Assembly (NCBI GenBank): GCA_036502295.1
Contig: DASXYU010000013.1
Coordinates: 1-38,111, forward strand
Source of the DNA: DASXYU01 sp036502295
Lineage (GTDB): Bacteria; Actinomycetota; Actinomycetes; Mycobacteriales; Jatrophihabitantaceae
Direction of reading: 5' to 3'
DNA: 38,111 nt
The notes under the pieces are model-generated. The model made no database searches. It worked only from the letters and a program-made list of their open reading frames with translations, and had not been told where the DNA came from. The translations under genes were made by a program, and so were the position numbers. Positions 1 to 7,121 of the stretch are shown one piece after another. Position 1 is the first letter of the stretch. The number at the start of each line of letters is the position of its first letter.

Positions 1-347
1 TCGTCCATCTTGCGTTCGCGCTCACCACCAGGGGCTGGGTGGCAATCCTCATCATGGTCGGCTTCGGGGCATACGCCTTCGTCTGGGCGACGGTCTCGCA
101 GACCGTCCGGCAGCGCGCGGTCCCGCAGCAGTTCCAGGGACGAGTGGGTGCCGTGTATCTGGTCTGCGTATACGGCGGTCTCGTCGTCGGGCAAGCAGTC
201 GGCGGCCTCATAGCCCAGACTTGGGGACTCGCCGCGCCCTTCTGGTTCGCCTTCGTTGGCTCCGGCGTGACGCTAGCCGCGGTATGGCGGCAGCTGGACC
301 GCATCGCCCACGCAGACTCAGCCGGCGTTGACGGAGCGAACCTCTAA
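1..347 (+). CDS. MFS transporter, C-terminal fragment (5' end outside window)
   Basis: The open frame runs from the window edge (first full codon at base 3) to a TAA at 345-347, giving about 114 residues of the C-terminal end of a membrane transporter. Two or three hydrophobic segments are visible, with the loop VRQRAVPQQFQGRVGAVYL between them. That RxxVPxxxxGRV pattern is typical of the cytoplasmic loop before the last helices of major facilitator family drug or solute exporters. The last helix is followed by a short polar tail. Its 3' end overlaps the convergent small gene downstream by 30 bases. Substrate cannot be judged from this fragment. Confidence 0.75.
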   Translation, partial: VHLAFALTTRGWVAILIMVGFGAYAFVWATVSQTVRQRAVPQQFQGRVGAVYLVCVYGGLVVGQAVGGLIAQTWGLAAPFWFAFVGSGVTLAAVWRQLDRIAHADSAGVDGANL

Positions 348-785
348 CCCTTCGGGTTCCAGCGACAGCTGCACGGCGAATCCCTCAGCCGCGATGTCGA
401 GCAGGTAGCGCCCCGGCATGCGGGCACTCACCCGGATCGACTCCAGCGGCTTGCCGGCGAAATGCGCCAGCACCTTGTTGATGTCGCTCACCTCGGCAGT
501 GAGCGCAGCGCCGGCAGGTGTGCGGCGGTAGACCGCGAGGAGGTAGCGCTCGGCCTCGGCCTTGCCGATCTGCCGGCTCTTGCCGGTCTCCAGCGCGAGC
601 GCGCTCACCCGTTCGAGGACGTCGATCAGCGTGTCGTCGATGCTGCCCTCAACGGCCTGCGCCGCGAGTTCGCGATACAGCGCGGCGCGGTCGCCGCCGA
701 CCACAGAGGCGAAGGCGGTAGCCGCCTCGGCGACCGCCAGCCCCTCGTCCTCGTTCAGCTTGAAAGAGTCGCCGCGCTCGGTCAC
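318..785 (-). CDS. Unknown protein of the sulfate assimilation unit (155 aa)
   Basis: I do not recognise this family. The N-terminal two thirds look helical and Ala/Glu/Leu-rich; the last 50 residues look like beta strands (SIRVSARMPGRYLLDIAAEG, then FAVQLSLEPEGLEVRSV). No signal peptide, membrane segment, metal-binding cluster or JAMM motif is visible. I place the start at the GTG at 785 because GGAGGG lies just upstream of it; an ATG at 797 would add four residues but has no ribosome binding site. It follows cysH by about 70 bases on the same strand and is probably co-transcribed, so a role linked to sulfur assimilation is possible but is inference only. Its 3' end overlaps the convergent transporter gene. 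Confidence 0.6.
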   Translation of the reverse strand: MTERGDSFKLNEDEGLAVAEAATAFASVVGGDRAALYRELAAQAVEGSIDDTLIDVLERVSALALETGKSRQIGKAEAERYLLAVYRRTPAGAALTAEVSDINKVLAHFAGKPLESIRVSARMPGRYLLDIAAEGFAVQLSLEPEGLEVRSVNAG

Positions 786-857
786 GTCACCCTCCATCGG
801 TGATCATCGCGCCCCGATGCATGCCCTGGCGTGCAGTTCGGAACAATGATCTTGGGT

Positions 858-1718
858 TCAGTGGAAGTTGCCGCCGGCCTTCGCCTCGGCCTCGGCGAAG
901 ATCGCCTCTGCCTCGTGCTCGAAGCTGCCGGTCTCGATCGGGCAGTGGATGCCGCACTCCTTGGGAGCGTTCGTCTCCCACCACCAGCGGCCGGCACGGT
1001 CGTGCTCACCGACCTGTATAGGGCGGGTGCAGGGCGCGCAGCCGAAGGAGGTGTAGCCCTTGCCGTAGAGCGGGTGCACCGGCACGTCGTGGTCGGCGAT
1101 GTAGCGCTCGACGTCGCCCTTCTCCCAGTCGGCCAGCGCATTGACCTTGAGGATTCCCTCGTGGTCGTGGTCGATCTGCACCTTCGGGATCGCGGCGCGG
1201 CTCGCCCACTGGTCGCGGCGCAGGCCGGTGAACCAGCCGTCGACGTCCTGCAGTGCCTTCACGAGAGGACGGACCTTGCGGATCTGGCAGCAGAGCATCC
1301 GCTCCTCGACGCTGTTCTTGAAGAGGTTCACGCCACGGCGGCCGACCATCGCCTCGACCTCGTGCTTCTCGGGGCTGATGATCTCCCACTGCGTGCGCGG
1401 GTAACGGGCGCGCACCTCGTCGATGAAGGCGTAGGTCTCCTCAGGCAGGCGGCCGGTGTCGACGGTGATGACGCGGACGTCGGGCTTGATGCGGGCGGCC
1501 ATGTCGAGGACGACCATGCCGTCCTCCTGGAGGGCGGTGACGATCGCGATGCGGTCACCGAGCGCCTCCAGCGCCCACTCGACGACGACCTCGGGGTGCT
1601 GGTCGTCCAGGTCGATCGCGATCTGGCCGACCTCGAGGTCGTCGAACGCCACAGGATTTTCGGCCTGCCGGCCGGGGGTGCGGTCTGATGTCTGCTGATC
1701 AGGCAGTACTGCAGTCAC
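858..1718 (-). CDS. cysH: Adenylyl-sulfate (APS) reductase, thioredoxin-dependent
   Basis: This 286-residue enzyme reduces activated sulfate to sulfite with electrons from thioredoxin, the first reductive step of assimilatory sulfate reduction in the cytoplasm. The PAPS-reductase fold is recognisable from VRVITVDTGRLPEETY near residue 82. Two cysteine pairs are present: Cys143-Cys144 in CCQIRKVRPL and Cys227/Cys230 in GCAPC. These ligate the [4Fe-4S] cluster that marks the bacterial APS-reducing type rather than PAPS reductase. The catalytic cysteine is Cys255 in KECGIHC. The start is GTG with GAAGGAA upstream. It lies 61 bases behind the sulfite reductase, so product (sulfite) and consumer are encoded together. 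Length is normal for the family. Confidence 0.93.
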   Translation of the reverse strand: MTAVLPDQQTSDRTPGRQAENPVAFDDLEVGQIAIDLDDQHPEVVVEWALEALGDRIAIVTALQEDGMVVLDMAARIKPDVRVITVDTGRLPEETYAFIDEVRARYPRTQWEIISPEKHEVEAMVGRRGVNLFKNSVEERMLCCQIRKVRPLVKALQDVDGWFTGLRRDQWASRAAIPKVQIDHDHEGILKVNALADWEKGDVERYIADHDVPVHPLYGKGYTSFGCAPCTRPIQVGEHDRAGRWWWETNAPKECGIHCPIETGSFEHEAEAIFAEAEAKAGGNFH

Positions 1719-1779
1719 TGTCGTGGTTCCTTCAAGTCGGGGGGATGGTGGCTGGGGTCAGTGGCCCTTACATCGCATG

Positions 1780-3768
1780 TCAGCCACCACTCATCGCCAT
1801 CACGATCACGATGTCGACGCCCGGCTTCACCGGGGTCGCCAAGCCTTCGAGCGTGCGGATGTCGTCGTCACCGATGGCGACGAGGAACTCCTCCGACACC
1901 GCAGCGTCCTTGAAGAGCCGCTCGCCGAGCTTCGGGAACTTCGCCACCGCCGCGAGCAGCGCCTCGTGCACCGTGGTGCCGTGGACGTCGATGCGGTCCT
2001 CGCCGTCGACGAGGTCGAGCAACGGGCCGGGCACCCGGACGGCGACCGCATCGTCAAAGATCGCGCCGGGTTCGCCGTTCCGAGCAGAGGCGAGGAGATC
2101 GAGATCAGCGGTCGCGATGGCGATGAGTTCGGTGTCGCTGTGCGAGTTGGTGAAGTCACCGATCGTGAAGGACGCCTCGCCCTTCTCGTCGCGCTCGACG
2201 AGCCACGCCCCGACGAGGCGGTCCATGACGGCGTTGAGTTCGTGCGTGGGGACGCGGCGCATCAGGCGGCGACCGATCGCGGTGCGCGTGCCGAGGCCGC
2301 CACCGACGGTGAGGTCGTAGGCTTCGATGCGATCCTCGGAGCCTTCGATGCGGGTGGTCGTTCCCTGCAGGCCGATCTCGCCGATCCAATGCTGGGCGCA
2401 GGCGTGCGGGCAGCCGTCCATGTGGATTGCGAGGTCACCGATGGCCTCGGCGCCGTAGGAGACGGTGAGCTCGTCGAGCACCTCTTCGAGCTTGCCCTTG
2501 GTCTCGGCCACCGAGTAGTTGCAGAACTTGTGGCTGGTGCAGGCGACCGAGCGGCCGAAGGTGCGACCGCGATCAACCGGAAGGCCGAGCTCGGCAAGCA
2601 CCGCCTTGATCTCCTCGAGCTTCGCCTCCGGTACGTTGCCGAGGACGAAGTTCTGCTGGCGGGTGAAGCGGACGTCGCCGCCGAAGGGCTCGATGGCGTC
2701 GGCGATCTTCTCCAGCAGGGTGCCGGTGACCTTGCCTGTCGTTACCGGGACGCCGATGTAGAACAGGCCGTCCTGCTTCTGCGGGTGCACGCCGAGGTGG
2801 TCGGCCTCGCTGTGCGGCTCGGGGGCGGCACCGTCGGCGAGCGTGCGGCCGAGGGTCTCCTCGATCTTGGTGCGCATCAGCTCGGGGCCGTAGTCGTCCA
2901 TCATGAACTTGATGCGCGCCTTCGCCCGGCTGATGCGGTAGCGCAGGTCGTTCTGCCACGTGTTGGTGACTGCCTCGAGCACCTCACGGGTCTCGGCGAC
3001 CGGGATGAAGACGCCGAGGTCCTTGCTGATGCGCGGCGTGTTGGTCATGCCACCGCCGATGCGCAGCGCGAAACCGTCCTCGCCGGCCTCGTTGCGCACT
3101 GCAATGAGTGCGACGTCGCTGATCTCGGGTGCGTTGCACTGGCTGGGGCAGCTGGCGATCGTGTACTTGTGCTTGCGCGGCAGGTTCGAGTACGCCTCGT
3201 TGCCGTAGAAGTAGTCGGCGACCTCCGTGATGACGTCGGTGACGTCGAAGAGTTCGTCCTTCTCTATGCCGGCGACCGGGCAACCGGTGATGTTGCGGAC
3301 GGTGTCGCCCTCGGCGCCGGTGGTGGTGAGGCCCGCGGCCTGGATTGCGTCCAGCGTCTCGGGGAGCTTGCCCAGCTCGACCCAGTGCAGCTGGATGCCC
3401 TGGCGGGTGGTGAGTTCGGCCTCGTCCCGGCCGTAGGTCTTGGAGATGGTGGCGAGCGCCCGCAGCTGCGCGACGTCGACCCGTCCTCCGGCGACCTTCA
3501 CGCGGACCATGAAGGTGCCCATCTTGGGCTTGTCGTGGGCCAGGCCGTACCAGTAGAGACGGACGATGTCCTCTTCCGGAATGTCCTCGTAGCCGCGCTC
3601 GATGAGTTCAGGGAGTTCAGCGCGGATATTCATCGGAGGACGGTCGCGCTTGAGGCGCTCGATGTAGTTGCGCTTGTAGACCAGGTCCCAGTCAACTTCG
3701 ACGGCGGTCGTGCCGGTCGCCTTCACGCCAGGCAGGCGCTTGCGAACTGACGGCAGGGTGCTGGTCAC
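1780..3768 (-). CDS. Ferredoxin-type sulfite reductase fused to a MoaD/ThiS/CysO-like sulfur carrier
   Basis: This 662-residue protein has two parts. Residues 1 to about 545 form a siroheme/[4Fe-4S] nitrite/sulfite reductase of the SirA/NirA family. Its cluster ligands are Cys410 and Cys416 (C-x5-C) and Cys453 and Cys457 (C-x3-C). Cys163 in TGCPVAG sits where the mycobacterial enzyme has the cysteine of its Tyr-Cys crosslink. With cysH next to it, sulfite is the likely substrate. Residues about 573-662 look like a beta-grasp sulfur carrier: VHGTTVHEAL, then DDDIRTLEGLATPVKPG, then a hydrophobic strand, ending exactly in Ser-Gly-Gly before the stop. That is the pattern of CysO/MoaD, whose diglycine end becomes a thiocarboxylate. 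Family members without the carrier have about 550-570 residues. The GTG at 3768 was chosen because CGGAG lies upstream and homology begins there; the open frame extends 61 codons further. Confidence 0.88.
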   Translation of the reverse strand: MTSTLPSVRKRLPGVKATGTTAVEVDWDLVYKRNYIERLKRDRPPMNIRAELPELIERGYEDIPEEDIVRLYWYGLAHDKPKMGTFMVRVKVAGGRVDVAQLRALATISKTYGRDEAELTTRQGIQLHWVELGKLPETLDAIQAAGLTTTGAEGDTVRNITGCPVAGIEKDELFDVTDVITEVADYFYGNEAYSNLPRKHKYTIASCPSQCNAPEISDVALIAVRNEAGEDGFALRIGGGMTNTPRISKDLGVFIPVAETREVLEAVTNTWQNDLRYRISRAKARIKFMMDDYGPELMRTKIEETLGRTLADGAAPEPHSEADHLGVHPQKQDGLFYIGVPVTTGKVTGTLLEKIADAIEPFGGDVRFTRQQNFVLGNVPEAKLEEIKAVLAELGLPVDRGRTFGRSVACTSHKFCNYSVAETKGKLEEVLDELTVSYGAEAIGDLAIHMDGCPHACAQHWIGEIGLQGTTTRIEGSEDRIEAYDLTVGGGLGTRTAIGRRLMRRVPTHELNAVMDRLVGAWLVERDEKGEASFTIGDFTNSHSDTELIAIATADLDLLASARNGEPGAIFDDAVAVRVPGPLLDLVDGEDRIDVHGTTVHEALLAAVAKFPKLGERLFKDAAVSEEFLVAIGDDDIRTLEGLATPVKPGVDIVIVMAMSGG

Positions 3769-3851
3769 GGGAGTCTCCGGAATCGTGTCGACGCAGGCGA
3801 ACAAACCCCTGATTCGGGGCTGCTCGGAGGTTTGCGGCTGAGGGCTGAGGA

Positions 3852-3908
3852 TCAGGCCGCGAGGCGACACGGCATGACCGCGGGGATCATGGCCCCGACG
3901 AGTCCCAT
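3852..3908 (-). CDS. Possible Cys-containing leader peptide upstream of sulfite reductase
   Basis: An 18-codon frame (MGLVGAMIPAVMPCRLAA, then TGA) lies 83 bases upstream of the sulfite reductase start and downstream of a palindromic operator-like site. A cysteine lies near its C terminus. Short upstream peptides with a late cysteine precede sulfur assimilation genes in other actinobacteria, where ribosome stalling at Cys codons is thought to sense cysteine. There is no strong ribosome binding site and only one Cys codon, so this is a tentative call. Confidence 0.3.
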   Translation of the reverse strand: MGLVGAMIPAVMPCRLAA

Positions 3909-3922
3909 TGCGCGCGTGCGAA

Positions 3923-3944
3923 TCACGTAGCCGAGGGTACGTGA
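3923..3944. promoter_or_regulatory. Palindrome TCACGTA-N8-TACGTGA upstream of sulfite reductase
   Basis: A perfect inverted repeat with 7-base arms and an 8-base spacer lies about 155 bases upstream of the sulfite reductase start. Read on the - strand, the spacer and right arm contain TACCCT, which could be a -10 hexamer, so a bound regulator would block the promoter. The regulator is not in the window. The 302-base gap between 3769 and 4070 holds this site, the possible leader peptide and the proA terminator-like stem. Confidence 0.5.
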
Positions 3945-4002
3945 CAATCATTTCCCTACGGAAACGCTATAGAAGTGTGCGGCGTCACTCGGCACCGAAG
4001 GA

Positions 4003-4064
4003 GGGGAAATGCGCGCCTGCCGAGGGACCAAGCCTGACCGCCCGGAGCGGGCGCGCGTTTCCCC
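4003..4064 (-). terminator. Large stem-loop downstream of proA
   Basis: Arms at 4003-4017 and 4050-4064 pair over 15 bases with one mismatch (GGGGAAA.GCGCGCC against its complement), with a 32-base loop that holds a smaller GC hairpin. It lies just past the proA stop and ahead of the sulfite reductase regulatory region. There is no clear U-tract, so it may be a weak or factor-assisted terminator or an insulating structure. Confidence 0.5.
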
Positions 4065-4070
4065 GGACCG

Positions 4071-5327
4071 TTACCGGATTTGTCCGTCGCCGAAGACGAC
4101 CCACTTGGTGGAGGTCAACTCGGCGAGGCCCATCGGGCCGCGGGCGTGCATCTTCTGGGTGGAGATGCCGATCTCGGCCCCGAAACCGAACTCGCCGCCG
4201 TCGGTGAAACGGGTGCTGGCGTTCACCATCACCGCGGCCGAGTCGACCCGGGAGACGAAGTGCCGCGCGGTGTCGAGGTTGCGCGTGACGATCGCCTCGG
4301 TATGGCCGGTGGACCAGCGCCGGATGTGCGCGATCGCATCGTCCACCGAGTCCACCACGCGGGCCGCCATGTCCAGCGAGAGATACTCCTTGGCCCAATC
4401 CTCGTCGTTGGCGACCTCGACGCCCTCCTGCGCGAAGAAGGTCGAGTCACCGTGCAGCGTCACGCCCGCGTCCTGCAGCGCCTTGGTGATCCGCGGGACG
4501 AACTCCTCGGCGACCGCGCGGTGCACCAGCAGCGACTCCGCGGAGTTACAGACGCTCACCCGGCTCGTCTTGGAGTTGAGGACGATCCGCTCGGCGACGT
4601 CGAGGTCGGCGTCCTCATCGACGTAGACGTGCACGTTGCCGACGCCGGTCTCGATCACCGGCACGGTCGAGTTCTGCACGACGTAGTCGATGAGGCCCGC
4701 GCCGCCGCGCGGGATGACGAGGTCGACGAGGCCGCGAGCCTTGAGCAGGTGAGCGACGCTGCCACGGTCGGTGCCCGGCACCTGCAGGATGCAGTCCGCC
4801 GGAAGACCCGCCTTCTCGGCCGCGGTCGCGAGAACGTCGATGAGGACGGTGTTGCTCTCATAGGCTGTGCCGCTGCCACGCAGCAGTGCGGCGTTGCCGC
4901 TCTTCAGGGCCAGGCCGGCAGCGTCGACGGTGACGTTGGGGCGTGCCTCGTAGATCATCGCGACGACACCGAACGGCACCCGGACCTGGCGGATCTCCAG
5001 CCCGTTGGGTTGGGTGTAGCCGCGGACGACCTCCCCCACCGGATCGGGGAGCGCAGCGACGTCGCGCAGTCCCTGCGCCATCGCCTCGACCCGGTCGGCG
5101 GTGAGCGTGAGACGGTCGACCAGGCCGGCGTCGAGGCCGGCGGTGCGCCCGTTGGCGACGTCGCGGTCGTTGGCGGCGAGGATGCGTGGCGCCTCGGCGA
5201 TGAGGGCGTCGGCCATGGCATGCAGGGCGGCGTCCTTCTCGGCACGGCGCAGTGGGGCGAGTTCGGCTGCAGCCTCACGGGCTCGCGCCGCGACCGCTCG
5301 AACGTCCTGCTCGGTTACCTCTGCCAC
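4071..5327 (-). CDS. proA: Glutamate-5-semialdehyde dehydrogenase (gamma-glutamyl phosphate reductase)
   Basis: This 418-residue enzyme reduces gamma-glutamyl phosphate to glutamate-5-semialdehyde with NADPH, the second step of proline synthesis. It belongs to the aldehyde dehydrogenase fold. Visible family marks are VPFGVVAMIYEARPNVTVDA (cofactor domain), SGNAALLRGSG, DLVIPRGGAGLI, the catalytic cysteine region SVCNSAESLLVH, and the C-terminal TGHTEAIV and VNASTRFTDGGEFGFGAEIG blocks. Length is normal. The GTG start follows TAACCT by six bases and no ribosome binding site is visible, so the mRNA is probably leaderless. proB is upstream on the same strand, separated by one hydrolase gene. Confidence 0.96.
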   Translation of the reverse strand: MAEVTEQDVRAVAARAREAAAELAPLRRAEKDAALHAMADALIAEAPRILAANDRDVANGRTAGLDAGLVDRLTLTADRVEAMAQGLRDVAALPDPVGEVVRGYTQPNGLEIRQVRVPFGVVAMIYEARPNVTVDAAGLALKSGNAALLRGSGTAYESNTVLIDVLATAAEKAGLPADCILQVPGTDRGSVAHLLKARGLVDLVIPRGGAGLIDYVVQNSTVPVIETGVGNVHVYVDEDADLDVAERIVLNSKTSRVSVCNSAESLLVHRAVAEEFVPRITKALQDAGVTLHGDSTFFAQEGVEVANDEDWAKEYLSLDMAARVVDSVDDAIAHIRRWSTGHTEAIVTRNLDTARHFVSRVDSAAVMVNASTRFTDGGEFGFGAEIGISTQKMHARGPMGLAELTSTKWVVFGDGQIR

Positions 5328-5339
5328 GCACCCAGGTTA
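5328..5339 (-). promoter_or_regulatory. -10 element for leaderless proA transcript
   Basis: On the - strand TAACCT (5334-5339) is followed after six bases (GGGTGC) directly by the GTG start. A TANNNT hexamer at this distance puts transcription start at or next to the first base of the start codon. No Shine-Dalgarno sequence is present. Confidence 0.5.
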
Positions 5340-5389
5340 CGGCGGTTGAGCAGACTACGACGCAGCCCGGGAACATCCCGCGGGCATGG

Positions 5390-5956
5390 CTACAGGGCGG
5401 CGAGGTAGTCCAGGACGTGCCCGATGAGCAGCGAGGCGGCCTCCGAGTCGTAGGAGGCCAACGACCGGTCCGCGAAGAGGTGCTCACTGCCGGTGTAGGT
5501 GTGCAGCTCCACACCCGGATTGGCCGCGGCGAAGGCACGGGCGGCCGGTAGCTCCTCGGCGAAGAACTCGTCGTCCTCCTTGCCGTGAATCTGCACCGGA
5601 ATGCTCGGCGTCCACTCGCCGAACCACTCGGGTGGGATGAACGACTCGAAGAGCAGCGCACCGCGGGCGTCCTCGCGGGTCATCGCGAGCTTCTGCGCGG
5701 AGGTGACCCCGAACGAGAAGCCGGAGTACACCGCGTTGCCGGGCAGCGCATCTGCCGCAGCGATACCGCGCTCCAGCCAGCTCTGCCACTGTTGTTGGTC
5801 GACGAACTCCATGCCCTCTTCGATCGAGGCGAAGGTGCGGCCGTCGAAGAGATCAGGGGTGTGCACCGTGTGCCCGGCCGCGCGCAGTTCGTCGGCGAAG
5901 GCGACGATGCCCGGCGTCACGCCCTGGATGTGATGGAAGAGAACGACATCAGCCAT
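5390..5956 (-). CDS. Dienelactone hydrolase family protein
   Basis: This 188-residue cytoplasmic alpha/beta hydrolase has the dienelactone hydrolase layout: MADVVLFHHIQGVTPGI at the start, nucleophile elbow GFSFG near residue 80, acid-loop region IHGKEDDEFF and a late histidine in GSEHLF. The nucleophile is Ser, where classic dienelactone hydrolases have Cys, so it is more likely an esterase or carboxylesterase-like enzyme; its substrate is unknown. It is inserted between proB and proA but nothing links it to proline. The ATG follows TACCGT-GGGGGA, so it is either leaderless or uses the adjacent GGGGGA. Confidence 0.75.
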   Translation of the reverse strand: MADVVLFHHIQGVTPGIVAFADELRAAGHTVHTPDLFDGRTFASIEEGMEFVDQQQWQSWLERGIAAADALPGNAVYSGFSFGVTSAQKLAMTREDARGALLFESFIPPEWFGEWTPSIPVQIHGKEDDEFFAEELPAARAFAAANPGVELHTYTGSEHLFADRSLASYDSEAASLLIGHVLDYLAAL

Positions 5957-5968
5957 TCCCCCACGGTA
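5957..5968 (-). promoter_or_regulatory. -10 element before the hydrolase start
   Basis: On the - strand TACCGT (5963-5968) lies six bases before the ATG at 5956, the same spacing seen for proA, mreB and valS. The intervening GGGGGA could instead act as a short-spaced ribosome binding site, so leaderless transcription is less certain here. Confidence 0.35.
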
Positions 5969-5991
5969 GGCCGACGTGGTGACAGCGGGCG

Positions 5992-7083
5992 TTAAAGAAG
6001 GACGATGTCGTCGCGGTGGACGAGTTCGCGGCGCAGCTCGACCGGCAGGTCACCGGTCTTGTGGCCGAGCATCTGCGGGATGTCTGCGGCATCGACGCCG
6101 ACGAGACCGCGGGCGACCACGGTGCCGTCAGGCGCGATCAGATCCACCGGCTCGCCCGAGTAGAAGTCGCCTTCCACCTCGGTGACACCTGCGGGCAGCA
6201 GCGACATCCGCCGGTCCACCACCGCAGCGACAGCGCCCACATCGAGGACGAGGTGCCCGCGCGGACGGGTGGCGTGCCGAAGCCAGAACATCCGCGCCGC
6301 GGAGCGGTCGCCGGTGGCGTGGAAGTAGGTCCCCGCCGTGCCCGCGAGGCCGTCCTTCACCTGCTCGGCGGCGGTGAGGACGACGGGGATGCCCTCGCTC
6401 GTCGCGATCGCGGCGGCGTCGATCTTCGTCACCATGCCGCCGCTGCCGACGCGGCTGCCGACCTTGCTGATGTCGACGCCGTCGAGCTCGGCCAGCGTCC
6501 GCACCTCGGGGATGAAGGTCGAGCCGGGGCGGTCGGGTTTGCCGGTGTAGAGACCGTCGACGTCGCTGAGCAGCACGAGGACGTCGGCGTTGACGAGGTG
6601 CGCGACCAGCGCCGCGAGGCGGTCGTTGTCGCCGAAGCGGATCTCGTGCGTGGCGACGGTGTCGTTCTCGTTGACGATCGGGATGACGCCGAGGGCGAGC
6701 AGCTTCTCGAAGGTGCTGGTGGCGTTGACGTAGTGGCCGCGGCGATGCAGGTCATCCGCGGTGAGCAGCACCTGCCCGACGGTGAGGCCGTAGCGGGCGA
6801 AGCTCGCGGCGTAACGCTCGGCGAGCAGTAGCTGCCCGACGCTCGCCGCGGCCTGCTGGGTGGGCAAGTCCTTGGGGCGTGCGGCGAGACCAAGCGGCCC
6901 GAGGCCGGCGGCGATCGCGCCGGAGGAGACGAGGACGACCTCCCCCCCGGCTCCTCGCCGGGCAGCGAGGGCATCGACGAGGGCATCGAGTCGGGCCGGG
7001 TCGAGCAGTCCGTTCGAGGTCAGCGAGGACGACCCGATCTTCACCACCGTGCGCCTGGCGGAGGCGACGAGGTCCCTAGCCAT
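5992..7083 (-). CDS. proB: Glutamate 5-kinase
   Basis: This 363-residue enzyme phosphorylates glutamate to gamma-glutamyl phosphate, the first and feedback-regulated step of proline synthesis. The amino-acid kinase domain (about residues 10-255) starts with VVKIGSSSLTSNG and contains VSSGAIAAGLGPLGL, the glutamate-site PIVNENDTVATHEIRFGDND, VLLSDVDGLYTGKP and SRVGSGGMVTKIDAA. A C-terminal PUA domain follows, from about residue 275 (GHLVLDVGAVAAV to the end), as in E. coli ProB. The gene starts 38 bases after obgE, suggesting co-transcription with obgE. Start ATG at 7083. Confidence 0.96.
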   Translation of the reverse strand: MARDLVASARRTVVKIGSSSLTSNGLLDPARLDALVDALAARRGAGGEVVLVSSGAIAAGLGPLGLAARPKDLPTQQAAASVGQLLLAERYAASFARYGLTVGQVLLTADDLHRRGHYVNATSTFEKLLALGVIPIVNENDTVATHEIRFGDNDRLAALVAHLVNADVLVLLSDVDGLYTGKPDRPGSTFIPEVRTLAELDGVDISKVGSRVGSGGMVTKIDAAAIATSEGIPVVLTAAEQVKDGLAGTAGTYFHATGDRSAARMFWLRHATRPRGHLVLDVGAVAAVVDRRMSLLPAGVTEVEGDFYSGEPVDLIAPDGTVVARGLVGVDAADIPQMLGHKTGDLPVELRRELVHRDDIVLL

Positions 7084-7121
7084 CGTCTCGCCCCGCGCGC
7101 TCCGCGGAGCGGGCGTCGGGA

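Noticed and set aside
818..835. TGCATGCC-CT-GGCGTGCA hairpin between cysH and the small gene
   Set aside because: The stem has only eight pairs including a G-T, with no U-tract. It is too weak to call a terminator.
1723..3750. 675-codon + strand open frame opposite the sulfite reductase
   Set aside because: It is the mirror of a high-GC gene: acidic/Val-rich composition with no recognisable domain, while the opposite strand encodes a conserved reductase.
5390..5956. Classic dienelactone hydrolase assignment
   Set aside because: The nucleophile is Ser in GFSFG rather than Cys, so only the family is named.
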